DNA of 64,000 nt, taken from Caballeronia glathei (GTDB lineage: Bacteria > Pseudomonadota > Gammaproteobacteria > Burkholderiales > Burkholderiaceae). Positions 28,280 through 37,047 of the stretch are shown here, piece after piece; position 1 is the first letter of the stretch; each line of letters opens with the position of its first letter. The DNA lies in contig NZ_JFHC01000028.1 of the NCBI RefSeq assembly GCF_000698595.1, positions 1 to 64,000 on the forward strand, given 5' to 3'. A program made the position numbers and the translations under genes. The notes under the pieces were generated by a model, which worked only from the letters and a program-made list of their open reading frames with translations, made no database searches and was not told the origin of the DNA.

Positions 28280-30364
28280 ATGGCAGTGGATTACACAGTG
28301 CGCGACGGCGTGGCCGTCATCACGCTCGACAACCCGCCGGTGAACGGCCTCGGCCATTCAACGCGGCTCGGGATCGTGGAAGGCGTCGAGCGTGCGCGCG
28401 ACGACGCGTCGGTCACCGCCATCGTGATCACGGGCGCCGGCAAGGCATTCTCGGGCGGCGCCGACATCACCGAATTCAACACGCCCAAAGCGACCCAGGA
28501 GCCGACGCTGCACACCGTCATCCGGGCGGTCGAGGGCAGCGCGAAGCCGGTTGTCGCGGCGATCCACAGCGTCGCGATGGGCGGCGGGCTCGAACTTGCG
28601 CTCGGCGCGCATTATCGCGTCGCCGCACCCGGCGCGCAGATCGCGCTGCCCGAAGTGAAGCTCGGCATCCTGCCGGGCGCGGGCGGCACGCAGCGCCTGC
28701 CGCGCGTGGTCGGGCTCGAAACCGCGCTCAACATGATCGTCTCGGGCACGCCGGTGCTGTCGGAGAAGCTCGCCCAGACCGCGCTGTTCGACCGGCTCGT
28801 CGAGGGCGATCTGCTCGATGAAGCGATCCGGTTCGCGAAAGACGCGGGCGCACGCAGCGGCCCGCATCCGAAGGCACGCGAGCGCGCGATCGAGCATCCG
28901 AATGCCGAAGGCTTCATTCAGTTCGCGCGCAACAGCGTCGCGGCGGTCGCAAAGCACTTTCCGGCGCCGCACAAGTGCATCGATGCGATCGAGGCGGGCG
29001 TGAAGGAAGGCTTCGACCACGGCCTCGCGTTCGAGCGCCAGTGCTTTCTCGCGCTCGTGCAGACGCCCGAGAGCCGCGCGCTGCGCCACGCGTTCTTCGG
29101 CGAGCGCGCGGCGGGCAAGATCGCGGACGTGCCGTCGAATACGCCCGTGCGCGCCATCGCGCGTGTCGGCGTGGTCGGCGCGGGGACGATGGGCGGCGGC
29201 ATCGCGATGAACTTCGTCAACGCGGGGCTGCCCGTCACGCTGCTCGAGACGAGCCAGGAAGCGCTCGATCGCGGGCTCGCGACGATCCGCAAAAACTACG
29301 AATCGCAGGTGAAGAAGGGCAAGCTCACGCCCGCGCAGCTCGACGAGCGCATGGCGCTCATCTCGCCGACGCTCGCCTACGGCGATCTCGCGCAGGCCGA
29401 TCTCGTGATCGAGGCGGTGTTCGAGGAACTCGGCGTGAAGGAGCAGGTGTTCACAAAGCTCGACGAAGTCGCGAAGGACGGCGCGATCCTCGCCTCGAAT
29501 ACGTCGACGCTCGACATCGACAGGATCGCGGCCTTCACGAAGCGTCCCGCCGACGTGCTCGGCATGCACTTCTTCAGCCCGGCGAACGTGATGAAGCTGC
29601 TGGAGGTCGTGCGCGGCGGGAAGACCGCGAAAGACGTGCTCGCCACCGTCATGCAGCTCGCGAAGAAAATCAAGAAGACCGCGGTCGTCTCAGGCGTGTG
29701 CGACGGCTTCATCGGCAACCGGATGATCGAGCAGTACTTCAGGCAATCGCTCTTCATGGTCGAGGAAGGTGCGATGCCGCAGCAGATCGATCGCGCGATC
29801 GAGGCGTTCGGCTTCGCGATGGGGCCGTTTCGCATGAGCGATCTCGCGGGCAACGACATCAGCTGGGCCATCCGCAAGCGCCGCTACGCCGAGCAGCCGG
29901 GCCTGCACTATCCGCGCATCGCGGACAGGCTGTGCGAGACCGGGCGCTTCGGGCAGAAGACCGCCGCCGGCTGGTACGACTACCAGCCCGGCGAGCGCAA
30001 TGCGCGGCCGTCGAAGTTCGTCGAGGACATGATCGTCGCGTATTCGAAGGAGCAGGGCGCGACGCGGCGCGCGATCTCCGATGAGGAGATCGTCGGGCGG
30101 CTCGTGCTTTCGCTCGTCAACGAAGGCGCGAAGATTCTGGAGGAAGGGATTGCGTCGAAGGCGTCGGACATCGACATGGTCTATCTGACGGGCTACGGCT
30201 TTCCGCTTCATCGCGGCGGCCCGATGCTGTATGCCGATACCATCGGCCTCTACAACGTCGAGCGCGCGATCCGCAAGTACGCCGCGCAGCAGAACGGCGA
30301 CGCGTGGAAGACGGCCGCGCGCGTGACCGGGCTCGCGGCACAGGGCAAGGGTTTCAACAGCTGA
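28280..30364 (+). CDS. Bifunctional enoyl-CoA hydratase / 3-hydroxyacyl-CoA dehydrogenase
   Basis: A 694-aa fusion of the FadB/FadJ/peroxisomal multifunctional type, carrying out hydration and NAD-dependent oxidation in beta-oxidation. The N-terminal crotonase domain has the oxyanion-hole segments FSGGADITEF and MGGGLELALG and the catalytic-Glu segment LPEVKLGILPGAGGTQ. The NAD-binding domain starts near residue 297 with GVVGAGTMGGGIA. The C-terminal part has GFIGNRM and the late TGYGFPLHRGGP. ATG 28280 is chosen because GGAGG lies 8 nt upstream; the ATG at 28265 partly contains that Shine-Dalgarno. It begins the cluster that runs to 36129. Confidence 0.95.
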   Translation: MAVDYTVRDGVAVITLDNPPVNGLGHSTRLGIVEGVERARDDASVTAIVITGAGKAFSGGADITEFNTPKATQEPTLHTVIRAVEGSAKPVVAAIHSVAMGGGLELALGAHYRVAAPGAQIALPEVKLGILPGAGGTQRLPRVVGLETALNMIVSGTPVLSEKLAQTALFDRLVEGDLLDEAIRFAKDAGARSGPHPKARERAIEHPNAEGFIQFARNSVAAVAKHFPAPHKCIDAIEAGVKEGFDHGLAFERQCFLALVQTPESRALRHAFFGERAAGKIADVPSNTPVRAIARVGVVGAGTMGGGIAMNFVNAGLPVTLLETSQEALDRGLATIRKNYESQVKKGKLTPAQLDERMALISPTLAYGDLAQADLVIEAVFEELGVKEQVFTKLDEVAKDGAILASNTSTLDIDRIAAFTKRPADVLGMHFFSPANVMKLLEVVRGGKTAKDVLATVMQLAKKIKKTAVVSGVCDGFIGNRMIEQYFRQSLFMVEEGAMPQQIDRAIEAFGFAMGPFRMSDLAGNDISWAIRKRRYAEQPGLHYPRIADRLCETGRFGQKTAAGWYDYQPGERNARPSKFVEDMIVAYSKEQGATRRAISDEEIVGRLVLSLVNEGAKILEEGIASKASDIDMVYLTGYGFPLHRGGPMLYADTIGLYNVERAIRKYAAQQNGDAWKTAARVTGLAAQGKGFNS

Positions 30365-30375
30365 ACACGGAATCG

Positions 30376-31011
30376 ATGATGAAAGGCGCAGACGAGGTCC
30401 TCCTGGTGGTCGACGTGCAATACGATTTCATGCCGGGCGGGGCGCTCGGCGTGGCGCGCGGCGATGAAATCGTGCCCGTGATCAACCGGCTTGCCCGCGG
30501 GTTTTCGCACGTCGTGCTGACGCAGGACTGGCATCCGCGCGGGCACATTTCGTTCGCCGCCAATCATCCGGGGCGCACGCCGTTCGAGATGACGACGCTT
30601 GCCTACGGCGAGCAGGTCCTGTGGCCGACGCATTGCGTGCAGGACACCGAAGGCGCGGCGCTGCATCGCGATCTCGACGTGCCGCACGCGCGGCTCGTGA
30701 TCCGCAAGGGGCATCACGCGAATGTCGACAGCTACTCGGCGTTCATCGAGGCCGACCGCAAGACGTCGACGGGCCTTGCCGGCTATCTGCGCGACGTGGG
30801 CGTGTCGCGCGTCTATCTCTGCGGACTCGCGACCGACTATTGCGTCGCGTGGTCGGCGCTCGATGCGCGCAACGCGGGCTTCGAGGTGACCGTGATCGAA
30901 GACGCCTGCCGCGCGATCGACCTTGACGGTTCGCTCGCGAAGGCGTGGGAAGACATGGCGGCGGCGGGCGTCGGGCGGATCGGCTCGGACGCCTTGCTGC
31001 AAGCGTCGTGA
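30376..31011 (+). CDS. pncA: Nicotinamidase / isochorismatase-family amidohydrolase
   Basis: A 211-aa cytoplasmic hydrolase that probably converts nicotinamide to nicotinate for NAD salvage. The catalytic triad of PncA is visible: Asp13 in VVDVQYDFMPGG, Lys111 in VIRKGHHANVDSYSAF and Cys156 in GLATDYCVAW. The metal-binding block DWHPRGHISFA is present. ATG 30376 and ATG 30379 are adjacent possible starts. It is only 11 nt after the hydratase/dehydrogenase gene and 54 nt before the thiolase, so it is embedded in the same transcript. Confidence 0.92.
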   Translation: MMKGADEVLLVVDVQYDFMPGGALGVARGDEIVPVINRLARGFSHVVLTQDWHPRGHISFAANHPGRTPFEMTTLAYGEQVLWPTHCVQDTEGAALHRDLDVPHARLVIRKGHHANVDSYSAFIEADRKTSTGLAGYLRDVGVSRVYLCGLATDYCVAWSALDARNAGFEVTVIEDACRAIDLDGSLAKAWEDMAAAGVGRIGSDALLQAS

Positions 31012-31065
31012 TTGCCGGTCCCGTTCCGGCGCGCGGGCACACCAACACATATTGCAGGAGACGAC

Positions 31066-32244
31066 ATGACTGACGCGGTAATCGTATCGACAGCACGCAC
31101 GGGGCTCGCCAAATCGTGGCGCGGCGCACTCAACATGACGCACGGCGCGACGCTCGGCGGGCACGTGACGAAGGCCGCGGTCGAGCGCGCGGGGATCGAT
31201 CCGGCGCGCGTCGAGGACGTGATCATGGGCTGCGCGAATCCCGAAGGCGCGACGGGCGCGAACATCGCGCGGCAGATCGCGTTGCGCGCGGGGCTGCCGG
31301 TGGCGGTGCCGGGCATGACGGTGAACCGCTTCTGCTCGTCGGGCCTGCAGACCATCGCGCTCGCGGCGCAGCGGATCATCGCGGGCGAGGGCGATGTGTA
31401 CGTCGCGGGCGGCGTGGAGTCGATTTCGTGCGTGCAGAACGAGATGAACCGGCACATGCTCGCCGAAGGATGGCTCAAGGCACACAAGCCCGAGATCTAC
31501 TGGCCGATGCTGCAGACCGCCGAAACCGTGGCGAAGCGCTACGAAATCGCGAAGGAGCGGCAGGACGAATACGGCGTGCGGTCGCAGCAGCGCGCGGCGG
31601 CGGCGCAGGCGGCGGGCCGGTTCGACGCCGAGATCGTGCCGATCACGGTGCTGGCCGGTGTCGCCGACAAGGCGTCGGGGCGGCTCTTCACGAAGGAGGT
31701 CACGCTGTCGGCCGATGAAGGCATTCGCGCCGACACGACGCTCGAGGGCGTGTCGAAGATCCGCACCGCACTGCCGGGTGGCGTCATCACGGCGGGCAAC
31801 GCGAGCCAGTTTTCGGACGGGGCGTCGGCTTGCGTCGTGATGAGCGCTGAGGTCGCCGAAAGGGAAGGCTTGCAGCCGCTCGGGATCTTTCGCGGTTTCG
31901 CGGTGGCGGGGTGCGAGCCGGACGAAATGGGCATCGGGCCGGTGTTCGCCGTGCCGAAGCTCCTGAAGCGCGCGGGCCTTGCGGTCGAGGACATCGGTCT
32001 CTGGGAACTCAACGAAGCGTTCGCGGTGCAGGTGCTCTATTGCCGCGACCGGCTTGGCATTCCGGACGAGCGGCTCAATGTCAACGGCGGCGCGATCGCG
32101 GTCGGGCATCCGTATGGCGTGTCGGGCGCGCGACTGACGGGGCATGCGCTCATCGAAGGGAAGCGGCGCGGGGCGAAGTTTGTCGTGGTGACGATGTGCG
32201 TCGGGGGCGGGCAGGGGGCGGCGGGGTTGTTCGAGATCGTGTGA
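31066..32244 (+). CDS. Acetyl-CoA acyltransferase (thiolase)
   Basis: A 392-aa thiolase that cleaves 3-ketoacyl-CoA with CoA, the last step of beta-oxidation. The nucleophile is Cys90 in NRFCSSGLQ, the histidine is His348 in [12 protein letters not shown] and the second cysteine is Cys378 in [16 protein letters not shown] 31066 ([13 protein letters not shown]) is chosen because GCAGGAG lies just upstream; an in-frame ATG at 31012 lies inside the end of pncA. Partner of the bifunctional protein two genes upstream; degradative use is inferred from this pairing. Confidence 0.95.
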   Translation: MTDAVIVSTARTGLAKSWRGALNMTHGATLGGHVTKAAVERAGIDPARVEDVIMGCANPEGATGANIARQIALRAGLPVAVPGMTVNRFCSSGLQTIALAAQRIIAGEGDVYVAGGVESISCVQNEMNRHMLAEGWLKAHKPEIYWPMLQTAETVAKRYEIAKERQDEYGVRSQQRAAAAQAAGRFDAEIVPITVLAGVADKASGRLFTKEVTLSADEGIRADTTLEGVSKIRTALPGGVITAGNASQFSDGASACVVMSAEVAEREGLQPLGIFRGFAVAGCEPDEMGIGPVFAVPKLLKRAGLAVEDIGLWELNEAFAVQVLYCRDRLGIPDERLNVNGGAIAVGHPYGVSGARLTGHALIEGKRRGAKFVVVTMCVGGGQGAAGLFEIV

Positions 32245-32317
32245 CGCCGGATCTTGCAGGCGTGCCGCTGCGGCTTTTTTTGATACGCTTGAGCCCTCGA
32301 TCAAGAAGGAGTCTGCC

Positions 32318-32620
32318 GTGCTACGTCACATCGTCATGTGGAAACTGAAAGACCACGCAGAGGGCGCCGACCGCGCCGAGAACGCAAAGAAACTGAAAAC
32401 CACGCTCGAAACCTGCCGCAGCATCGTGAAGGGTCAGGGCCACTTCGAAGTCGGCATCGCGCAGCCCGGCTTCGAAGCGACCTACGACGTCGTCCTCGTC
32501 TCCGATTTCGACGACAAGGCCGCGCTCGACGCCTACCAGAACCACCCTAAGCATCTGGCGATCAAGGACTTCGTCGCCGCGGTGCGCGAAGGGCGGCAGT
32601 GCATCGACTACGAAGTGTGA
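32318..32620 (+). CDS. Dabb-domain (stress-responsive alpha/beta barrel) protein
   Basis: A 100-aa small protein of the Dabb family, dimeric ferredoxin-like barrels of mostly unknown role. It opens with the family-typical MLRHIVMWKLKD and ends with VAAVREGRQCIDYEV; the middle has a beta-strand DVVLVSDFDDKAALDAYQ. There is no signal peptide. It follows the thiolase by 73 nt and is nearly fused to the hotdog thioesterase gene downstream. A role in handling a cluster intermediate is possible but not shown. Confidence 0.85.
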   Translation: MLRHIVMWKLKDHAEGADRAENAKKLKTTLETCRSIVKGQGHFEVGIAQPGFEATYDVVLVSDFDDKAALDAYQNHPKHLAIKDFVAAVREGRQCIDYEV

Positions 32621-32625
32621 CCGCG

Positions 32626-33108
32626 ATGCCGCAGAAGAACGAAACCACCGCCGGCATCCCGCCGATCGAGAGCCCGTTCGTCGATTCGCTCGGCGTGCAG
32701 GTGATCAGTGCCGCCGACGGCGCGAGCGAAGTCCTGATGCCGCTCGGCGCCGCGCACATGAACACCTGGGGCATTGCCCACGGCGGCGTCACGATGACGC
32801 TTGCCGACGTGGCGCTCGCGATGGCCGCGCGCAGCGTCGCGGGCGACGGCATCGGCGTCGTCACCGTCGAGATGAAGGTCAATTTCATGCAGCCGGGCCG
32901 CGGCGAGCTGCGCGGCTTCGGCCGCGTGCTGCACCGCTCGACCACGATGGCCTATTGCGAAGGCGAGATTCGCGACAGCGAAGGCCATTTCGTCGCCAAG
33001 GCGCTCGGCACGTTCAAGTACATGAAGCGGCTCGCCGTGGGCCGCGACATCGCACGCCAGCGCATGCGCTCGGACCCGTCGGCGAAGCCCGGCCCGAGCG
33101 ACGCCTGA
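32626..33108 (+). CDS. PaaI-type hotdog-fold thioesterase
   Basis: A 160-aa acyl-CoA thioesterase of the hotdog superfamily, hydrolysing acyl-CoA to free acid and CoA. The helix-strand core has the signature NTWGIAHGGVTMTLADVAL with the HGG motif and the later VEMKVNFMQPG strand. ATG 32626 is used; a GTG at 32617 overlapping the Dabb stop codon is an alternative. The arrangement indicates coupled translation with the Dabb gene. It may recycle CoA when the pathway stalls. Confidence 0.88.
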   Translation: MPQKNETTAGIPPIESPFVDSLGVQVISAADGASEVLMPLGAAHMNTWGIAHGGVTMTLADVALAMAARSVAGDGIGVVTVEMKVNFMQPGRGELRGFGRVLHRSTTMAYCEGEIRDSEGHFVAKALGTFKYMKRLAVGRDIARQRMRSDPSAKPGPSDA

Positions 33109-33138
33109 TCACCGACCATCGAGAGAGGAGCATCGACC

Positions 33139-34146
33139 ATGTCCGACACTGATCCGATCAACCGGCAAATCCTCCTCGTCTCGCGTCCAGCGGGCGAGGC
33201 CACTGCCGACAACTTCAGGCTCGTAAAAACGCCCCTGCCGCCGCTCGCGAGCGGCCAGGTGCGCGTGCGCAATCATTATCTTTCGCTCGATCCGTACATG
33301 CGCGGCCGCATGAACGACTCGAAGTCGTATGCCGCGCCGCAACCGCTCGGCGAAGTGATGATCGGCGGGACGGTGGGCGAGGTCGTCGAATCGCAGAATC
33401 CGAAGTTCAAGCCCGGCGACAAGGTGCTCGGCATGTTCGGCTGGCAGGAATACGGCACGTCCGATGGCAGCGGCCTGAAGATCGTCGACACGGCGCACGT
33501 GCCGATTTCCGCGTATCTCGGCGCGGTCGGCATGCCGGGCGTGACCGGCTGGTACGGCCTGAACCGGATCATCGAGCCGAAAGCGGGCGAAACCGTGGTC
33601 GTGAGCGCGGCGAGCGGCGCGGTGGGCAGCGTCGTCGGGCAACTCGCGAAGGTGGCGGGCTGCCGCGTGGTCGGCATCGCGGGCGGGGCGGACAAGTGCA
33701 GCTACGTCGTGGAGTCGCTCGGCTTCGACGCATGCGTCGACTACAAGGCGGGCAACCTGTATCAGGATCTCAAGGCGGCGGCGCCGAACGGTATCGACGG
33801 CTATTTCGAGAACGTCGGCGGCCCGGTGCTCGACGCCGTTCTGCCGCAGATGAACGCGTTCGGACGCATCGCGGTGTGCGGGATGATCGCGCGCTACGAC
33901 GGCGCGCCGGTGCCCCTGCAGCACCCGGAACTGATCCTCACGCAGCGGCTGAAGGTGCAGGGCTTCATCGTGAATGAACAGCCCGACGTCTGGCCGCAGG
34001 CGCTCAGGCAACTGGGCGAACTCGTCGCGCAGAAGAAGCTGCATTTTCGCGAGAGCATCGCGCAGGGCATTGAAAACGCGCCTGAGGCGTTTCTCGGACT
34101 GCTCAAGGGCAGGAATTTCGGCAAGCAGCTCGTGAGGCTGGTCTGA
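33139..34146 (+). CDS. NADP-dependent MDR oxidoreductase (zinc-free, CurA/prostaglandin reductase type)
   Basis: A 335-aa medium-chain reductase that probably reduces alpha,beta-unsaturated carbonyls with NADPH. The N-terminus QILLVSRPAGEATADNFRL is typical of the class. The substrate-side block YLSLDPYMRGRM and the nucleotide-binding VSAASGAVGSVVGQLAK are present. The tail FENVGGPVLDAVLPQMN also matches. There are no zinc-ligand cysteines. It lies 30 nt after the thioesterase in the same direction. GAGAGGAG gives a good ribosome binding site. Confidence 0.92.
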   Translation: MSDTDPINRQILLVSRPAGEATADNFRLVKTPLPPLASGQVRVRNHYLSLDPYMRGRMNDSKSYAAPQPLGEVMIGGTVGEVVESQNPKFKPGDKVLGMFGWQEYGTSDGSGLKIVDTAHVPISAYLGAVGMPGVTGWYGLNRIIEPKAGETVVVSAASGAVGSVVGQLAKVAGCRVVGIAGGADKCSYVVESLGFDACVDYKAGNLYQDLKAAAPNGIDGYFENVGGPVLDAVLPQMNAFGRIAVCGMIARYDGAPVPLQHPELILTQRLKVQGFIVNEQPDVWPQALRQLGELVAQKKLHFRESIAQGIENAPEAFLGLLKGRNFGKQLVRLV

Positions 34147-34185
34147 CAAGGCTTTCACGCGATCAGGCGTGAATCAGGAGAGGGC

Positions 34186-35058
34186 GTGGATCAATTCGAA
34201 GGCAAGGTTGCTGTGATCACCGGCGGCGGCAGCGGTTTCGGCCGCGAGTTCGCGGTGAAGGGCGCGTCGCTCGGCATGAAGCTCGTGCTCGCCGACGTCG
34301 ACGCGAACGCGCTCGCGCAAACGGTGGACATGCTGCGCGCATCGGGTGCCGAGGCGATCGGCGTGCCAACCGATGTCTCCGACGCCCGCGCGGTGGACGC
34401 GCTCGCGCAAGCCACGCTCGATGCCTTCGGCGCGGCGCACCTGCTCTTCAACAACGCTGGCGTCGGCGCGGGCGGCTTCGTCTGGGAGAACAGCGCAAAC
34501 GACTGGCAATGGGTGTTCGGCGTGAACGTGATGGGCGTGGCGAACGGCCTGCGCGCGTTCGTGCCGCTCATGCTGCGGCAGAACGAGCCCGCGCACATCG
34601 TCAACACGGCCTCTGTTGCGGGCCTGCTCGCCGCGCCGGCCATGGGCGTCTACAACGCGTCGAAGCATGCGGTCGTCGGGTTGACGGAAACGCTCCATCA
34701 CGACCTGGCGATCGCGGGCGGGCCGGTCGGCTGTTCGCTGCTTTGCCCGGCGTTCGTGCCGACGGGCATCGCGGATGCGGAACGCACGCGGCCCGGCAAA
34801 CTGCGCAACGAAGCGCCGCTCACGGCGTCGCAGAAGCTCGCCGGCAGGCAACTGGCGAAGGCGGTGCAGGGGGGCAGGCTGTCGGCGCGGGAAGTCGCGG
34901 AGATCACCTTCGATGCGATCCGCGAACGGCGCTTTTACGTGATCACGCACCCGGGCATCATGGCGTCGGTGCAGCTGCGTCTGGACGACATCGCGCAATT
35001 GCGCAACCCGACCGATCCGATGTCGCTCAAGCCCGAGGTGAAACCGGTGTCGCAGTGA
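34186..35058 (+). CDS. Short-chain dehydrogenase/reductase
   Basis: A 290-aa SDR with an NAD(P) fold at the N-terminus (VAVITGGGSGFGREFA), the NNAG motif (LLFNNAGVGAGG) and the catalytic Ser in NTASVAG and YNASKHAVVG for Tyr/Lys. It starts with GTG at 34186, preceded at short distance by AGGAGAGG, which fixes the start. Substrate is unknown; the surrounding genes suggest a hydroxyacyl or alcohol intermediate. It is 39 nt after the MDR gene. Confidence 0.92.
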   Translation: MDQFEGKVAVITGGGSGFGREFAVKGASLGMKLVLADVDANALAQTVDMLRASGAEAIGVPTDVSDARAVDALAQATLDAFGAAHLLFNNAGVGAGGFVWENSANDWQWVFGVNVMGVANGLRAFVPLMLRQNEPAHIVNTASVAGLLAAPAMGVYNASKHAVVGLTETLHHDLAIAGGPVGCSLLCPAFVPTGIADAERTRPGKLRNEAPLTASQKLAGRQLAKAVQGGRLSAREVAEITFDAIRERRFYVITHPGIMASVQLRLDDIAQLRNPTDPMSLKPEVKPVSQ

Positions 35059-35160
35059 CGGGGCCGGCATTGACATGCTGACTACTCGCGGCGCCCGGCG
35101 GCTTGCGCGCCGCCGCGATCGTGGCATCATCACGAGCCGTCAAACGCTCAGGCCCAGCCG

Positions 35161-36129
35161 ATGCCGCTGAATCCCAAGATCGCCCAGATTCTCGAGATGG
35201 TCGCCCGCGCAAAGCGGCCGCCCTATCACACGCTGACGCCGCGCGAGGCGCGTGCCGCCTACGCGACGAGCGCGCAGATCCTCGACGTCGCACCCGCCCC
35301 GATGTACGACACCCAGGACATCGAGATCCCAGCGCGCGACGGCGCCACCTTGCGCACGCGCCTCTACTTTCCGTTCGAGCCAAGTTGGACACAGCCGGCG
35401 CCCGCGCTCGTGTATTTCCATGGCGGCGGCTTCACGGTCGGCAGCATCGAGACGCACGATGCGCTGTGCCGCAAGCTCGCGCACGACGCCTGCTGCGTCG
35501 TGGCGTCGGTCGACTATCGGCTCGCGCCCGAGCACAGGTTTCCGGTCGCGGTGAACGACGCGTTCGACGCGCTGCAATGGCTGCACGCGCAGGCAGAAAC
35601 GCTTGGCATCGACCCGGCGCGGCTCGCCGTGGGCGGCGACAGCGCGGGCGGCACGCTCGCCACCGTCTGCGCCGCGCTCGCACGCGACGCCGGCATTGCG
35701 CTGCGCCTGCAATTGCTGATCTATCCGGGCACGAGCGCGCGGCAGCAGAGCGAATCGCATGCGCGGCTCGCCGAGGGTTTTCTGCTCTCGGGCGAGACGA
35801 TTCAGTGGTTTTTCGCCCAATATCTGCAAGACGACGGCGATCGCGACGACTGGCGCTTCGCGCCGCTCGACGGCACGCGCGGCATGCCGGATTTCACGGG
35901 CGTCGCACCGGCCTGGATTGCCGCCGCCGACCATGATCCTCTGTTCGACGAAGACATCGCGTATGCGGACAAACTGCGCGCCGCGGGCGTGCCGGTGAGC
36001 TTGCGCCGCTACGAGGGGATGATCCACGAGTTTTTCAAGATGGGCGGCTTCGTGCCCGAAGTGGCGCAGGCGCACGCCGAAGCCGTGGACGCACTGCGAT
36101 CGGCGCTGGAAGTGCCGGACGAGCGATGA
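35161..36129 (+). CDS. Alpha/beta hydrolase, hormone-sensitive-lipase family esterase
   Basis: A 322-aa cytoplasmic esterase of family IV (HSL). The oxyanion motif is YFHGGGFTVGS, the nucleophile elbow is GGDSAGGT, the acid lies in AADHDPLFDE, and the histidine is in GMIHEFFKMGG. Short-chain acyl esters are the usual substrates. It lies 102 nt after the SDR and is the last gene of the plus-strand cluster. It is convergent with the NRDE gene; only an AT-rich patch (36172-36195) lies between, with no good terminator. Confidence 0.92.
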   Translation: MPLNPKIAQILEMVARAKRPPYHTLTPREARAAYATSAQILDVAPAPMYDTQDIEIPARDGATLRTRLYFPFEPSWTQPAPALVYFHGGGFTVGSIETHDALCRKLAHDACCVVASVDYRLAPEHRFPVAVNDAFDALQWLHAQAETLGIDPARLAVGGDSAGGTLATVCAALARDAGIALRLQLLIYPGTSARQQSESHARLAEGFLLSGETIQWFFAQYLQDDGDRDDWRFAPLDGTRGMPDFTGVAPAWIAAADHDPLFDEDIAYADKLRAAGVPVSLRRYEGMIHEFFKMGGFVPEVAQAHAEAVDALRSALEVPDER

Positions 36130-36210
36130 TCGCGGGGCGCCGAAGCTTGTCCGCCGCGACGCGCACTCACCACTAAAAAAGTTTAAAGAACTTTACGCGC
36201 ATAAAGAAAA

Positions 36211-37035
36211 TCAGCGCGCGACGTCGAACGCGTGGCTGCGCTCGAAGGCCCCCGGCCGCACCACGCGATGCGAGCCGTCGTCGTCGCTGCGTTCCTTGAT
36301 CTCGACCGTGAGGCCGTCGTCGAACTGGCGCACGCGCAGCGCCGTCGTGCTGCGCGTGCCGTATTCGGGCGTTTCGATGAACGCCGCCGACAGCACCCGT
36401 TCGCGCTCGACGGAAATGCCCGTCGACGGCAGCAGGTCGTCGTTGGCGATGCGCGGATCACGCAGGGTTTCGATCAGCACGTCGAGCGACGGCTGTTCGT
36501 CGGCGTGAATGAGGTCGCACAAGGCTTCGCGCTGGGCGACGAGCTTCGGCCACGGCGTGTTCAGCAGGCTGTTGGAAAGGCCGTGCACGCCCGGTTCCAG
36601 CAGCGACGGCGGGGCGTCCGCGCGATTGCCGTACCAGCCGAGTTCGCGGCGCGTGAAATCGCCGACGAGCAGGTTGAAGCCGTTGTAGCGATGCCCCTCG
36701 CGCGCCACGCGGCGCAGGTAGTCGAGCGGGGGGACGGGCGCATCGGCGAGGAAATCGCTGACCAGCGCGCCGCGCGTCGGCGCATCGGGACGCACTTCGC
36801 TCGGCGCGCGGTAGTTCGTAAGCGCGGCGAAGCGGCCGTCGCGCGTGACGCCAAGCCAGGTGCCGCCGCCTGTCAGGTCGCGCCCTGCGAGCACGTTCGG
36901 CGCGTCCGGCCACCAGGCAAGCGAGTCGGTATCGCGGCGAAAGAACTCGTCGCGATTCGCCGAGAGCGTGAGAAGCGGACGCGCGCCGCCCGACGCATAC
37001 GCATCGGGCTGCCAGTCGAAGACGATCAGGCACAT
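36211..37035 (-). CDS. NRDE/TANGO2 family protein
   Basis: A 274-aa protein of the NRDE family, named for its conserved N-terminal Asn-Arg-Asp-Glu (here TLSANRDEFFRR). It begins MCLIVFDWQPDA and has the conserved GGTWLGVTRDGRFAALTN. TANGO2, its eukaryotic relative, has been linked to haem and acyl-CoA handling; no bacterial activity is established. No signal peptide. It ends 12 nt before... and lies just downstream of ygfZ on the same strand, with a 12-nt gap, so the two are probably co-transcribed. Confidence 0.9.
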   Translation of the reverse strand: MCLIVFDWQPDAYASGGARPLLTLSANRDEFFRRDTDSLAWWPDAPNVLAGRDLTGGGTWLGVTRDGRFAALTNYRAPSEVRPDAPTRGALVSDFLADAPVPPLDYLRRVAREGHRYNGFNLLVGDFTRRELGWYGNRADAPPSLLEPGVHGLSNSLLNTPWPKLVAQREALCDLIHADEQPSLDVLIETLRDPRIANDDLLPSTGISVERERVLSAAFIETPEYGTRSTTALRVRQFDDGLTVEIKERSDDDGSHRVVRPGAFERSHAFDVAR

Positions 37036-37047
37036 GATGTCGGATGC

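Noticed and set aside
36172-36200. AT-rich inverted repeat AAAGTT/AACTTT between the esterase and NRDE genes as terminator
   Set aside because: The stem is short and AT-rich with no proper T-run, so it would be unstable.
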